A DNA stretch of 64,000 bases, from positions 13,415,751-13,479,750 of the forward strand of contig NC_135554.1 in NCBI RefSeq assembly GCF_964340395.1, read 5' to 3'. This stretch comes from Glandiceps talaboti. Its lineage: Eukaryota > Hemichordata > Enteropneusta > Spengelidae. The translations under genes and the position numbers were made by a program. Under the pieces are notes generated by a model that ran no database searches, was not told the DNA's origin, and saw only the letters and a list, made by a program, of their open reading frames with translations. Shown here piece after piece: positions 1 to 12,202 of this stretch (positions within the stretch are counted from its first letter, which is position 1; every line of letters begins with the position of its first letter).

Positions 1-400
1 TAGGCTAAGCATACACATTCAAAACGTGAATCTACATGTCAATCAACAAGGCCCACGCCCAAATGCATAGCAACCGATACAGTAGAATGGCGATGTATAT
101 TGCAAAAATGGCAATATATATTGTTTGACAAGTGAGTAAACCTTCGATCTATTGATGACATATTTGATCCAGCAATGAAGCAAATGCCTATACCAAATAG
201 TAAAATTATGGTAATAAAAATATCAAAAATAATAACAATAATAAACTATACAGCTCTGCTATACAACGCTATTGACGTTATATTTTTGGTGTTAAATGGA
301 ACATTATTTGAAATTCCTTAAGAAAATATCAGAAAATAGTATTTTGACTTCCGAGAAGTATAAGTTAAATATTTAAGTAGAATAAATATCTTAAACCCAC

Positions 401-701
401 CATAAATAGTAACATTGATTCAAACCGTCGGACAGTACATGTCCTGGGGTAAAATGTGTATATTCCATCAATTCACCGTTTAAGTATTGGTTAACAAAAT
501 TGATGTTTTTGCCATCGATGTAGAAATCTTTATCCGTTTTCCCCGCTAAGGTTATTTTGTTGACAAGGACGTTGTGGATTCTATCACTGGTGTCTCTTGC
601 GAGGCGAAGACCAATTTCTTCACAAGCAGCAGATGCCTCAGCCTGAGTTTTAACGTTCGTAAACAAAAAGTAATTGTCTAACAGATTCTTTACATCCGGG
701 T
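401..701 (-). CDS. Gene 1 CTLD-2, first exon, with altered QPD loop
   Basis: 301 nt, six longer than every other copy but still phase 1 in and 2 out. [19 protein letters not shown] and FYIDGKN are conserved. The sugar-binding loop GQPDA has become GHVLSDG, so the galactose-type QPD triplet is gone. KTDKD replaces KKGQS before FYIDGK. Its second exon lies left of the window. Confidence 0.83.
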
Positions 702-1198
702 CTGTGAAAGCGATGAAATATGAATTGGTAAGACTGTATTTCTTTCATGTTAGAGTAAACTAAAGTACTTCATTAACCAAAACGACTGTAAACTCTACAA
801 GGATTGTGTCATGGTACTGTTAAAACAACTAGAAAACAACTAAAACTTTACAAACAGGTAAACAAAATATGATACAATTGTGATAAAATACACAACACAT
901 AATATGCCGCATTAAAATTGCAAATGGTTAAGTGCTTTCGGTAAAATTCTGAACATGCACTACTCTTGAGTAAAGTCTCCATGATGCGAAATGTACTGTT
1001 TGGACCTTTTCCTGACTGTACTGTATCCATTTCATTCATCGATAGCTATTTGTTGTTTACCTTCTTCACATATGTAACCACGTCTGTCAGTGCAGTAATG
1101 GTCATCCCAATCATAGTTGACGACACTCCTGTAAAACGGGAAGACGAATATGTCAATGCATCGTTAAACATTAGTATGTATGTATGTATGTATGTATG

Positions 1199-1230
<32 letters not shown>

Positions 1231-2942
1231 CATTTACGTGTACATATCGACATTGACATTTTCAATTTATCAGAATCCTGATGATCACCGAGTAAGCATA
1301 AACTCCGAGTAACGACTTATAACACCCCCCTTGATATCATATGGTTGATGCCGTTCCTTCAAACTCCAAACTTGTTTGGATAGCTCTGTGCTGACTGTAG
1401 CTTCTTGTGGGTAAATATGTGTTTGTGGTTTGAGAATCATTGTTTAAATGTGTTCTCTGTTAGCCCAAAGTATACTTTTGTGTTGTTGTTACTTGGTGTG
1501 ACTTGTGCCTTGTATTATGTTGGTTGATAGGCAGTTGTCGTTGAGTGGACACTGATTGCGATCTCTACAGCTGCAGGATTTATTAGCTTTCTTTGTATGG
1601 TCTGTACTGACTGACTTGTTGTGTACTTTCACAATAATCGATATGTTCGGCACGCAACTGTAACTTAACTTCAGATTTCCTTTGTAAGTACCAATTCTGA
1701 CAATCACTATTTAGTTGTTCTGATGATCACTCGAAGCGTGAAACTCTGAGTAAAGAATTGCATCCTTAAGCTTTTGAATTAAGTCTATATATATAAAGTT
1801 AATGTTCATGTATACTTTTAAAAGGCAAAACGTAAGGTAAATGGTTTACTTTGAATTTCTATGTTATAACTTAATAAAATATGTAGAAAGGCCAAATAAA
1901 AAAATTGTTTGGTTCCCGTTACCCGATCCCCAACTAGTTTTTCACGCTGACCCTAAACTTTTTTTTAAAGAGAAAAATAACAATAAAATCGCGAAACAGT
2001 GGGTGCGGAAACTAACATCAACTTAAAAGGACAATATAAAACTATTCTTCCAATCTGTAATGGTTGTACATCTGATAGAAAGAAACAGACAAACAACATA
2101 TAGACCATTTGGAAAACAATGGGAAACCTAAACTAGACACTCACACATGAAAAACGATATAATAAAATAAAATAACAAATCTAACTGCCCCACCTATTTT
2201 ATAATTGAATGTGATCGGAACCACACAATTTCCCTTTTTGCGCCTAATTATAAATTTTAAACCCACCATAAATAGAAGCATTGATCTGATGCGTCTGGTT
2301 GTCCAGGTGCAAAATGTGAATATTCAATCACTGTACCATCCAGGTATTGAGGGACGCGATTTACATTTTTGCCATCGATGTAAAAAGACTGGCCACTTTT
2401 CCCTTCGGAGATGATTTTGTAGTGAAGGGCAGCATGTATTGCATCACTTGAGTCTCTCGCAAGGCGAAGACCATTTGCTTCACAAGCGGTCACTGCTTCA
2501 GCTTGTGTTTTAGTGTCCGAAAATATGTAGTATTTGTCCAACAAATCCTTGAAATTTGGATCTGTGAATTAAAAGAAGTGTCTAATGTAAAAAACATTGT
2601 GCATCTACAGGAAATACACGACAGATAACCCATCACAGAATTATAATGGGTTATAATAGATATAACGGCGATTCGGACCCAGTCCTTTTCTGTTTAGAGA
2701 ACTACTGATATTATATGGTCATAACAAATCTAATATTTTTTATATATATATATATCCAAAGACAACCAAATCGTCTAATATAATTGTCACATTAAAAAGG
2801 CTTTCCCACCAGCATCGTCCTTTACTTGAATTTTAACATGGCACAGTATGGTAATTACCAGAAGCCTAAGAGCAGATACCTGAAAAGAGGTCCAAATCAA
2901 ATTCTACATATGAAAGAAGGTTTCTGCCCGAGTTAATCAATA

Positions 2943-2974
<32 letters not shown>

Positions 2975-3112
2975 CACCAACCAACCAACCAACCAACCAA
3001 CCAACCAACCAACCAACCAACCAACCAACCAACCAACCAACCAACCAACCACTCACTCACTCACTCACTCACTCACTCACTCACTCACTCACTCACTCAC
3101 TCACTCACTCAC

Positions 3113-3182
<70 letters not shown>

Positions 3183-6100
3183 GCAATTGTATAGAACCAG
3201 AAGCCAATACGGCATAATGTTCTATTGCGCTGAACAGGAACAATAGTAGATGTTGTGAAAAAGGTTAGAAACCTTTTGCAAAGAGATGCACCTTGATATC
3301 CTTCTTGAATTTATCAACAGTGGGTGGCGAACGAAGTTTAAATGGCATACTGCTGCTCGCGAGAACGCACGCTCACCATGTGATTTAGTATTACAACAGG
3401 GTACATGAAGTAGACTTGTGTTATTTCAACGAGGTGAACGAGTTGAGGGTTTACTGATAATCAAGTCAGCGATATAACCAAGAGTAATATTATTGAGTGC
3501 CTTGTGTAGTACTTTGTATGGAATCCTTTGGGCATGTAGAAGAGGGACAATGTCATTAACTGGCAGCTGACGCACGAGGGCATTGCAATTGAATAGGGTG
3601 ATGAAAATACTCCCTTTGTACGATACTGACGTATGCGACCTGTTGTTCGGACGAGGTGAAAAAGAACTAAACTACATGTCAAAAGAGATGTTTTATGAGT
3701 AGATATGTAGGTTGCTTGTGATTAAAATACTATTCGCGCATTTAGTGTTTGTGGTTTCATAAAAAAGATACCATATCGTTGCCTCAATACTTATTTGAAA
3801 GCCGTATAGTGCAGTGTCACTCTATCAGTAGCAATTGTTTTAATAGTTCGCGAAGCGGCAACGTAGCGGCTCAATGACGAGTATGCATGCGCGTCCTATA
3901 TCGATGCGATTGGGAGGTTTAACCAAAGGATGCAGTGAGGGGCTGCAGTAAGGGGCAGTGCTACGCATGCGCATTCTATATATTATGCGCATTCTCCACG
4001 CGGAGGGCGCTATCTACAATATCATTGTGAGCCAGCCGCGGCAGCCGATCACAAAGGAATCTACACTACGCGAGCTTATGGGCTTTGCCTAGTTGTGATA
4101 TTAACAAATACTTTACTAAAGATATAATAAGGATAACAATTCACTCAGTACCAGCATAGATAAATGTACACGTACCTAGATTATATTTTTATCTGTTCAT
4201 GCATAAATACGACAATTAATCACTAACCCCAACCTTTGCAATATTTGATATGTACAGCATGCAATATTAATAATATGCTTATTGTGTGTCTAGGCCATTG
4301 ATCCATATGCAAAGTTTTCAAAATATTGAAAGTTACGTTTCTAGATCTGTCATAGAGATAGCAAAAGTGAGAAAAATATGTCATTGTTACAATATAGGAT
4401 TTACTTTGGAAGTTCTCATCTCCACAGCTTTGTATCCATATTTACACAAATTGAGCAAGATATCTGAATTAGCAATACTCATTAGAATGTTAAACTTATT
4501 GTAGTTGGATTGGTTGTGAACATGCATGCAACAATCCATTTGCACTGGATTTTTGTGGGTTTCTGTCTATTCGATTAACGCATGCGCAAATTCTCTTTGA
4601 TGAGAAGACTTGCTCTTATGTGATCATTATTCTAGAATAAAATGTCAGTTATGTTTTAGTACTTACTTTAACATGCATATGTATCATTGACAGTACTCAG
4701 TGTTTCGTTTCTGTAATTACGACGTTAGTCAGAACTGTGAAGAAGTTAATGATTACATTAGTGGTAGTGTATTGATTTTTTGAGTCAATACTACATGATG
4801 TTGAATCCGCGCCCGGTTAGATTTTTGCAGCCCCCGGCGTTGGTGACGAATTGGTGAACTTAGAGGTCGAAAAGTGAAGAGGACTCCTATATAATGTTCT
4901 GCATTTTGTCCTTCTAAATGAACCTTTTAAAGGGATATTTTTACTACAAGAGAACACCATTTCGCCTGAATGAACAAAAGTAAAGACATTTTTTTTTGCA
5001 ATTTTGCAGCAGGCTTCTGCAGTTCCCTCGCCTTACATTGCAACTAACTCCAGGACGCACAATCTCAACTTTGATCACGTCCACACTTTCGCTAGTTGTT
5101 CCCTAGATTCAGAAATATTGCTGGTAGATGTATATGGTTTGGTGGAAGTCTTAAAATAACTACACACAAATATGGACTGGGTATCGAGTGCGGTAGTCAG
5201 CACGAAGAACTTTCTAGCTATGAATAATATGCACCATACCATCATATTATTAGGTGTGTTAATCTGTGAGAAAACACGACCATTGACACTGCCGAAACTC
5301 CACTCGCCTCAAAAACCGATTGCATAGGCTCGGGGTACAAACTGAACAGTTTCAACATACCAACCTTTCACTTGACATTCTTGGCGAGCAGTTTCAACAT
5401 ACCCAACTTTCACTTAACATTCTTGGCGAGCAGTTTCGACATACACAACTTTCACTTAACATTCTAGGTGAGCAGTTTCAACATACCAAACTTTTAGTTG
5501 ACATTCTTTGTGAGCAGTTTCAACATACCCAACTTTCACTTGACATTCTTGGGACATACAAAGCATGTCAGAGGGTAGGTTTCAAGACAGTAAGACAGTG
5601 TCGGTTTCAATTCGTCAATTAAGTCATCTCAAGTCCGTTATCATTGATTTAAAACATATAATGAGTGCACGACTATAGTATATATTCATCGAAAAATTGT
5701 TTTAAGTATGCTTTTATTAATAAATGGGGTAAATTGGTCAGAGACAAGTCGTGTGCTCGGTTTGACATGACTGGAGAAATCGTTAAACATATCAATCATT
5801 CCACGTATTATATTTCCGTCTCGCTCATTGGATTAGTGGTTATACATAATGAATATTCGGTAAATAGGCCACATCCCGAAGTCACTTGAAATCTATGTTG
5901 AAAGTTATTATAGCTAGCTATAGGACATTCAATTGTATTCGAGATTACATCTCATTTAGTTCCTACTAAATTTGTTTACTACCAAAGCTGCCAGTAATGT
6001 AACATATGTGGAAAGTATACTTTAAAATCATGATCGCGAAAAACATGAAAAGTCTCTGAAGGGTAAGAATTGGACGTCAGAAGGAACCGTGTACCCGGGA

Positions 6101-6800
6101 GTGGATAACACAGTCACGGAGGACCCACTACCTTTAGGTCGTAGCCACCGGTGCTTAGACACGCGTCTCAATTCACCCTGAGGTATCGAATACAAATTTT
6201 GTAGAACAATAAATTTGCTCCTTTAAACTTCACGTATTTCACTATGTCCACAAAGTCAGTGTAAGAGATTTTAAAGTTTTGTCTGAGAAATCGCGAGTGG
6301 AGTGCACAAATCCCTGCGCTCCGTGCAACATATCGCCAATAGTACTAGCTGGAAACTTCCTAGATGCTGGAATGGGGACGTCATTACCAACCTGGCGTCT
6401 ATAGCCAATCACATTGCTAGTTTCGGACACACACCTACATACGGAGTGCTAATGCAGACTGAAAGTGTAAGCTTAAAGGGACGACCAAAATCTCATACAA
6501 GAGGAATTCTGATGCGAGATATTTTCACAATTATTTCAGTTCGATATGCATTGGTTTGCATTAAAATCGTCCAAAAAGTTATCATTTTGTAAATATCATC
6601 TCGGTTATTGCATGTTGTGCTTAAAAGTCACCATACGCTTTCATTCCACAAGTAAATAGAGGAAACAGTTTATCGGTAAAGAAAACAAAAATGAATAAAA
6701 TATTTCTTTTTCAGAAAATCAACCATGGCTATTTTGACATACCTGCTGCTGCTCGGGTAATAACAAGGAACACAGGGAAAAGTACGACGGCGAATTTCAT
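401..6800 (-). CDS. Gene 1: 5' part of a paralogue of gene 2 (continues beyond the left edge)
   Basis: Visible coding exons are the signal peptide (6743-6800), CTLD-1 (2267-2561 plus 1061-1128) and the first exon of CTLD-2 (401-701). Order, phases, exon lengths and flanking introns match gene 2. Its second intron lacks the BEL/Pao insertion of gene 2, and its CTLD-1 intron carries a Penelope-like remnant that gene 2 lacks. Later exons lie outside the window. No frame break is seen in the visible part. Confidence 0.8.
1061..1128 (-). CDS. Gene 1 CTLD-1, second exon
   Basis: 68 nt, phase 2 in, phase 1 out at GTAAAC. Encodes [11 protein letters not shown] and RRGYICEE, completing the domain. 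Confidence 0.87.
1174..1228. repeat. (TATG)n microsatellite
   Basis: About 55 bp, 45 bp upstream of the CTLD-1 second-exon acceptor of gene 1. The matching array in gene 2 is about 398 bp. Confidence 0.9.
1270..1710 (-). pseudogene. Penelope-like retroelement remnant (pre-GIY-YIG and GIY-YIG region)
   Basis: In the intron of gene 1 CTLD-1. 1489-1707 encodes YSCVPN, a [16 protein letters not shown] Cys cluster and CLSTNII, the segment preceding the GIY-YIG nuclease in Penelope-like elements. Downstream on the minus strand comes [12 protein letters not shown] (the YxGxT nuclease core), with a stop codon, then [12 protein letters not shown] in another frame. The copy is short and inactive. Related CTGATGATCAC motifs lie on both sides (near 1278 and 1719, plus strand). 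Confidence 0.6.
2267..2561 (-). CDS. Gene 1 CTLD-1, first exon
   Basis: 295 nt, phase 1 in, phase 2 out. Encodes [46 protein letters not shown] and DQC. Nearly identical to the gene 2 counterpart. Confidence 0.87.
2933..3180. repeat. Compound (AATC)n/(AACC)n/(ACTC)n microsatellite
   Basis: About 248 bp in intron 2 of gene 1. Partner array at 34045-34282 in gene 2 lacks the ACTC block. Confidence 0.92.
5340..5553. repeat. 42-bp minisatellite, five units
   Basis: Units of 42 bp (GAGCAGTTTCAACATACCCA and following) with a few differences. It lies in intron 2 of gene 1. The open frame over it follows from the period being divisible by three. Confidence 0.8.
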
Positions 6801-6862
6801 CTTCGCCAACGTTCTGTTGTCACACACAACAGAGTACAGCGAATGTTTGTCCGTCACTCAAT
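6743..6862 (-). CDS. Gene 1 exon 2: 5' UTR end and signal peptide (CDS 6743-6800)
   Basis: Acceptor TTTGCAG, then ATG at 6800-6798 and a hydrophobic signal sequence [15 protein letters not shown] ending in an Ala run, donor GTATGT, phase 1. One Ala codon shorter than in gene 2. Confidence 0.8.
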
Positions 6863-7737
6863 CTGCAAATATGAAACAAAAATCAACAAGCCGTCATCTA
6901 CTCATAGAATTATTTAGCTTAAAAGAGTATTTTCCATATGTTTTGTGATGTTGTTTGTTTTTTTTTCATTGAAGAAATTCAACTTCAAATACGCATTTTG
7001 CACAGTCTCAGATTCAGATCGGATTCATCAAATATATAATTGCAAACAGAATGATAGTTGAATTGAGAAAATGATTACCGATTCCTTGTTCAATACCTCA
7101 ATAGATATATTCCCACCAAAAATAATATTCAAACTAACAAATTTACTTATTCGTCAAACTAACAATGTTAGTGATTCGGTCGTTCTTTTTTTCTCAAACA
7201 AAGATTGCGTACCTGTATGCATATGTTACTTCCCAATTGTGACCCCTGTATTTCTATTTTTGGTTCGATTTCTTAAATCCGTAGCATTTGATTTCAAAAC
7301 ATTCAGTTTTTACCTAAAACTTTGCCACATGAAAGCTTGTTCTTTGTACTGTTGACAATCGTTGACAAATGAAAATTTGGTTGTTCGGTTTCTTTTTTCA
7401 ATAAAATTACCATTTTCATGTTTGATGGTAATTTCGAAACATAACAGACACATTTTGAAATAAAAGTTTTTTCCCAAAAAAATTTGCGCGGGATAGCTAT
7501 TTACTATCATAGCATTTTGTCTTGCTATGTACATCTTTGTGCCCAATCGACAGAGATGGTGACGTTCTCGTCAGAATAAAAAGCTAATGAGCTCAAATGT
7601 TTCAATTTGAATCGCTACGTTACCATCATCACTATAAATCCTTAACAATGTACAACGGAAAGAAATATTTACAACGCAAACAAAAACTTTCTTTTTAAAA
7701 ATGGAAAATACGTGTAATTCTTTGGCTATCAACTTAC

Positions 7738-7763
7738 CTTAACGGCCTGCAAGGGGTGTTGTG
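7738..7763 (-). other. Gene 1 exon 1, non-coding 5' UTR (start approximate)
   Basis: Leader between the predicted start (about 30 nt after TATA) and the donor CGTTAAG|GTAAGT. Equivalent to 38604-38629 of gene 2. Confidence 0.5.
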
Positions 7764-7783
7764 CTTGGTGCCTACCTACCCCC

Positions 7784-7793
7784 TTTTTATATA
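7784..7793 (-). promoter_or_regulatory. TATA box of gene 1
   Basis: Minus strand TATATAAAAA followed by a G run, in the same position relative to the leader donor as in gene 2. Conservation of this block in both copies supports a shared core promoter. Confidence 0.6.
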
Positions 7794-8550
7794 CAATAGT
7801 TACATTTCTAAAAATAGTTACACTCCTTAGGGAATTGGCCCAGACTGTATCACAGTTACATGCATGCATGTAGTGTAGGGTTACTTAAACTTACAACTGG
7901 CGGCGCCTGGACCCTATTTTGCATATGACTGACTGTATGTTTGGAGGTGGAGAACTTGTGATGACTCACTGGCAAGTAATCACCAAAATATAAAAATTCC
8001 CTATATCTGGGTTTTTCACATGCAAATGCCGCATATTTGAAAAATCCTGAATGATACACAATCTAAGCAGCTGTTTGCAGGGGAATTTGCCTCATTTGGA
8101 AAGGTTTTTTTTTCATTCTATGAAACAAACAGACTGATTTTCAACTAATTTGTGTATCAAGTTACCATCCTACGACATTCATAAAAAATTTGTACATGAT
8201 ACATGATACATGACCTGTGTGTTTCTCGGAGCACAGACAAAATGCTGAAAGCAAGACCCAGAAGCTAGTGCTCTGTACATCAGCTATAATCCTCTTTATA
8301 CAGAGAAGTTCTGTCTTTAAATGGATCAATTAGTTGTCTGTGTCGACAAATTATGCATTCTACTCATTAATACTAACGAGCAATCTTATTGGTAGAACCT
8401 AAGTTCAGATTTGTTTTGTAAATGCTATATTCTTTAATTTGCAGTGCCATAATCTATCATGTATGGGTACTAATTCATAATGGCATGGACACATACGCAT
8501 GTTATAGACATTACGAGAAAATGACATTTATAGCATATTATAACGATTCA

Positions 8551-8647
8551 AACACACACACACACACACACATACATACACACCACCACCACCACCACCA
8601 CCACCACCACCACCACCACTACCACTACCACTACCACTACCACTATT
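8551..8647. repeat. (AC)n/(CAC)n/(CACTAC)n microsatellite
   Basis: About 760 bp upstream of the gene 1 TATA box. The equivalent at 38993-39101 is also (AC)n then (CAC)n. Confidence 0.9.
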
Positions 8648-9635
8648 AGGCGGACAAAATAATAACGAATAAGTGTTTTCTAAAACACGGCTTCAGAAAA
8701 TAGCGTAGGTAGGTCTGGATTTGTTTCGTTTTAATGAATCTTTTTAATTTTACTTGTTATATTTTTTGAAAAATATTCCTTCGACCAAAAACCAAACGAA
8801 ATGTCGGTCAGAATACCCCTTCTATAATACTTTGATGAACTATGTACAGGCCTCAATGGACAAGAAAACAGGCGTTCATGAAGGTTAAGAAGACAAGAAT
8901 TTCTTGACATTTTTGTTTAAAAAATATTTGGTCAGCGGCTTATCAGAAACACATTTGTTTTATTTAACAGTCAGAAGACACTAAATTCTGATATTACTTT
9001 AAAAAAAATTAAATATGTGATCTGTTTGACTTTAAAGAGATCATATCAATGGATTAACGCATTGTTACGGGAAAGGGTGCTTCCGTAACTCTAAATAGAA
9101 TGATAGACTTGTTATGTATGCGGAACACGTATAGTTAATGAAATCGAGACTTAGTATCCGTAGATGTATGTTAGCTGAACAATTTCAGAACGGTTGTTAA
9201 AGAATAGTGATACTACATGACAACTATGTGACTAAAAACTAAATTTACACACAAATTAGTATAGAGAATGACATTTTGGCGTTTCTAAAAGTGGCATACT
9301 TAGACAGCCATCATACCTTTTTTGATTTTGAAGCCGATATTGCAGAGTTCTATATGTGTACAGTGATAATGTATGCATGACACGTTATGCATAATTATGA
9401 TAATACTTGATCGGGTCGATTGCATCGTCTACATATATCCATTTGATTTATAAACAATGTCGTAACTCACAAACACTTTTTTAGTAGAGAATGATTATCA
9501 ATAAATGTCTCTTGTTGTAATTTAAGGGTACTTGTTGGATATTTTGCAATGCTAGACCTACTTGCAGTACTAGGAAGGTCACGTGGAATCATATAGAGAG
9601 ATCAAAACTGTTTCAACCAGATAGAGGCTTTTATG

Positions 9636-10095
9636 AGCCATTAAATGGTTGTCACGTTGATGTTTTCGAAAACAGCGTACATATTGCATTTTATTTTTAT
9701 GGTATCGATATGCTTTCTTATAATTTACTCAACTAAAATTCTCACCTTTGGCATACTGTTTATACATCAGACTGTTGCTCTGACCTTAATGTCCCAACAA
9801 TATTAATTTGTACAGGTTGTTGTTGACATCACAGGTTACCGAGTACCTGCTGTTATATACTCTGATGCCAAACTTATCTGTTTGCGGCGGAACCACTTTT
9901 GCTTTCCAAGCTATATACGGCCAACATGGCTGCATGTTTTAAAATGAATTTTCTGCCAGGTAATCAGCCTGTACTTATTATATGAATATTATTATATATT
10001 TTACCCCGACTGTCTGTTTAGACCATATACACTTCCCCTCCACTGTCTATGCTTAAACTACCCATTGCAAGGCAAGTCGTATTGAGGTAGAATGT
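9636..10095. repeat. Local duplicate segment, first copy (pair 11139-11545)
   Basis: About 400 bp repeated in direct orientation at 11139-11545. The pair also exists as 40130-40560 and 41680-42000, so this duplication is older than the large tandem duplication. Non-coding. Confidence 0.7.
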
Positions 10096-10860
10096 TCCTC
10101 GGAGACCAGTTTCTCTGAAAATCAAAATATTTCGAAACATATATACGCAAGTTTGCGCATGGCGTTTTTGAAATTATTAGTTGTTCAGTTGTTAACTGTC
10201 CTTTTGTTAAAACAATCACCACTCTTATTGTGTGGAGAGATTACTTTATGCTGTTTAGAGGCCAATTTGATATATAGTAGGGAAAATTAAAGGCCATTTT
10301 TCATCAGTTTGATGGTGTTGGAGATGGTGGTGGTGGGAATGGTGGCAAAGTTGGTAGAGGCAGGAGACGGTGTAGTCTGAAAGGTCCAGTCGTTGGTCCG
10401 CTTATGTAACCCACTCGCTACCCGCGTCTGGCTGGACACCATCGTAATTCCTTTCTTGCCCCAAAATCTTGTTGTCGCCAGTCACAGCATAATACCCAGT
10501 TTATTCACTGTTAAGAGTCAGTATGAAAACACTCACAGTGTATAATGTGTTTGATCAAAATTGCCACACACCTCCCCAACTGTTTGTACTATAATAAACT
10601 ACTAAAACAATGTACACATCATATTGATGGTAATATTTCACTTGAGGGATTATATAACAAGACTGACTGTTTCTGTGCTGACGTGGATATAATATCCTCT
10701 GTCATAACAACAGTTGTTATTTAAAATGCATTATACATATTTTGATACGATCACAAGCTGTTCTACGCTAATTATGACAGTAGTTCTCCAAATCAACATC
10801 ACCTTTATCTCCTTTACAATGTATATATCTCAGACAAGTAAGCTTACTTATCTGTGTTTA

Positions 10861-11139
10861 TATGGAAAGCTGTTTTGAGACCATCGTCGACAACTCGAAA
10901 TTCCATAGAAATAACATATCAAAGTCGTCATCGTCATCGGCCGGTGACGACCATGAAACTTGCTACATACGACAATGTGGCCCTTCATCGTTGTTGTGGA
11001 AATTCCTTGTCATCATCATCACAATCGTCGTCATCATCGTCGTCGTCGTCGTCCTCGTCGTCGTCACCACAACTGAAAATTATGGAAAGCCGGTTGCGAC
11101 CAGGGGCGACAACGCAAATTTCCTTAGAAAAATGGTTGT
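10861..11139. mobile_element. Rearranged copy of the foldback element
   Basis: 10861 starts with the same arm (ATGGAAAGC, then similar sequence to about 10990), followed by a (TCA/TCG)n array and a second, directly oriented arm start at about 11079. The inverted right arm is missing. Long frames here are produced by the trinucleotide repeat. Confidence 0.5.
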
Positions 11140-11589
11140 CATGTTGCTGTTTTCGAAAAGAGCGTACATATTGCATTTTATTTTTTATGGTATCGATGTG
11201 CTTTCTTATAAATTACTCAACTAAAATTCTCCCCTTTGGCATACTGTTTATACATCAGACTGTTGCTCCGACCATAATGTCCCAACAATATTAATTTGTA
11301 CAGGTTGTTGTTGACATCACAGGTTACCGAGTACCTGCTATTATATAATCTGATGCCAAACTTATCTGTTTGCAACGGAACCACATATGTTTTCCAAATT
11401 ATATATGGCCAACAGGGCTGCATGTTTAACATATAATGAATGTCTGTCGGGTAATCAGTCTGGTGCTTATTATATGAATATCATTATATGTTTTACCCCG
11501 ACTGCCTGTTTAAACCATATGCACTTTCCCCTCCACTGTCTATGCTTAAGGTTAACTTATTAACACTTTTATCATAAAAATCTAAAGTT

Positions 11590-11650
11590 TGTATTATATT
11601 ATATTATATTATATTATATTATATTATATTATATTATATTATATTATATT
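11590..11650. repeat. (TATTA)n pentanucleotide array
   Basis: About 60 bp. Absent from the matching place in unit 2 (near 42050). Confidence 0.9.
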
Positions 11651-11907
11651 CAAAATTCATCACAGATAATATGATAGGCTGCTTCATCGTGTAAATTGTC
11701 AAACTTATTGAAAACGTTGTCAGATGGTAATGTATGGAAAGCTTGTACATCCCCCCATTTCATACATGTCTTATTGTATAATAAACACGAAATTTGCAAA
11801 ATGACCATATTTGTAGTGGATATTTTCATTCTATAAATTACAGATATACCACAACTAGTTGTTGCTATCCAAACAGCAAAGTTTAATTGTTGATACCAAT
11901 ATTTCAT
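11650..11907 (-). pseudogene. Decayed element-associated gene fragment (WYQQLNFAVW), copy 1
   Basis: Encodes WYQQLNFAVWIATTSCGIS, LPSDNVFNKFDN and AAYHIICDEF, with a frame slip between. It resembles a protein I associate with Polinton-like elements, but its function is uncertain. A related fragment lies at 42060-42330. Confidence 0.35.
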
Positions 11908-12202
11908 GTTAGGTCAGCTTAACCATGTATTACCTTCATCTGCTTCTTTAAATTAATAGACTGGGATGTAACCTATATATATTGTAATTTTATTGCAACA
12001 CATTCACTAAAATATCCCTAATATAATAATCTAGTGCCTTTTATCAAAAAGTTGATGTAAATAATATGTTTTCATTTAATATGAATTCTAAAGGAAAATT
12101 TCCATGGACTGAAGGTTTATCTTGTTTGATTGGTTTTAGCTGGTATTTGATACAATTCCCTTGACATATCTTCCAACTTAAACATTGTATATATTATACC
12201 TC

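Larger units (their letters stand above)
2750..6742. other. Intron 2 of gene 1, no gene seen
   Basis: Non-coding intron between the signal-peptide exon and CTLD-1. Holds the compound tetranucleotide array, a 188-bp segment (about 3816-4003) absent from gene 2, and the 42-bp minisatellite. No conserved frame is seen in comparison with 33760-37590. Confidence 0.7.
7795..11589. other. Upstream flank of gene 1, no gene seen
   Basis: AT-rich sequence with microsatellites, the rearranged foldback element and a local 400-bp duplication. It would hold any distal regulatory sites of gene 1. I recognise no specific sites. Confidence 0.6.

Noticed and set aside
1275-1320. Possible functional hammerhead ribozyme near 1278 and 30395
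   Set aside because: The CTGATGA word is there, but GAAA reads GTAAA or TAAA and no stem II can be drawn; kept only as a relic of the motif seen at 20339-20487.
2933-3180. CRISPR-like or satellite-like regular array
   Set aside because: Simple four-base repeats with no unique spacers, in an animal genome.
5320-5622. 100-codon plus-strand frame with a 14-residue repeat
   Set aside because: It is a 42-bp minisatellite in an intron; an open frame is expected from the period, and no homology or splice context supports coding.
10854-11294. Open frames rich in Ser or Asp
   Set aside because: Produced by the (TCA/TCG)n array inside the rearranged foldback element; not preserved at 40705-41030 in unit 2.
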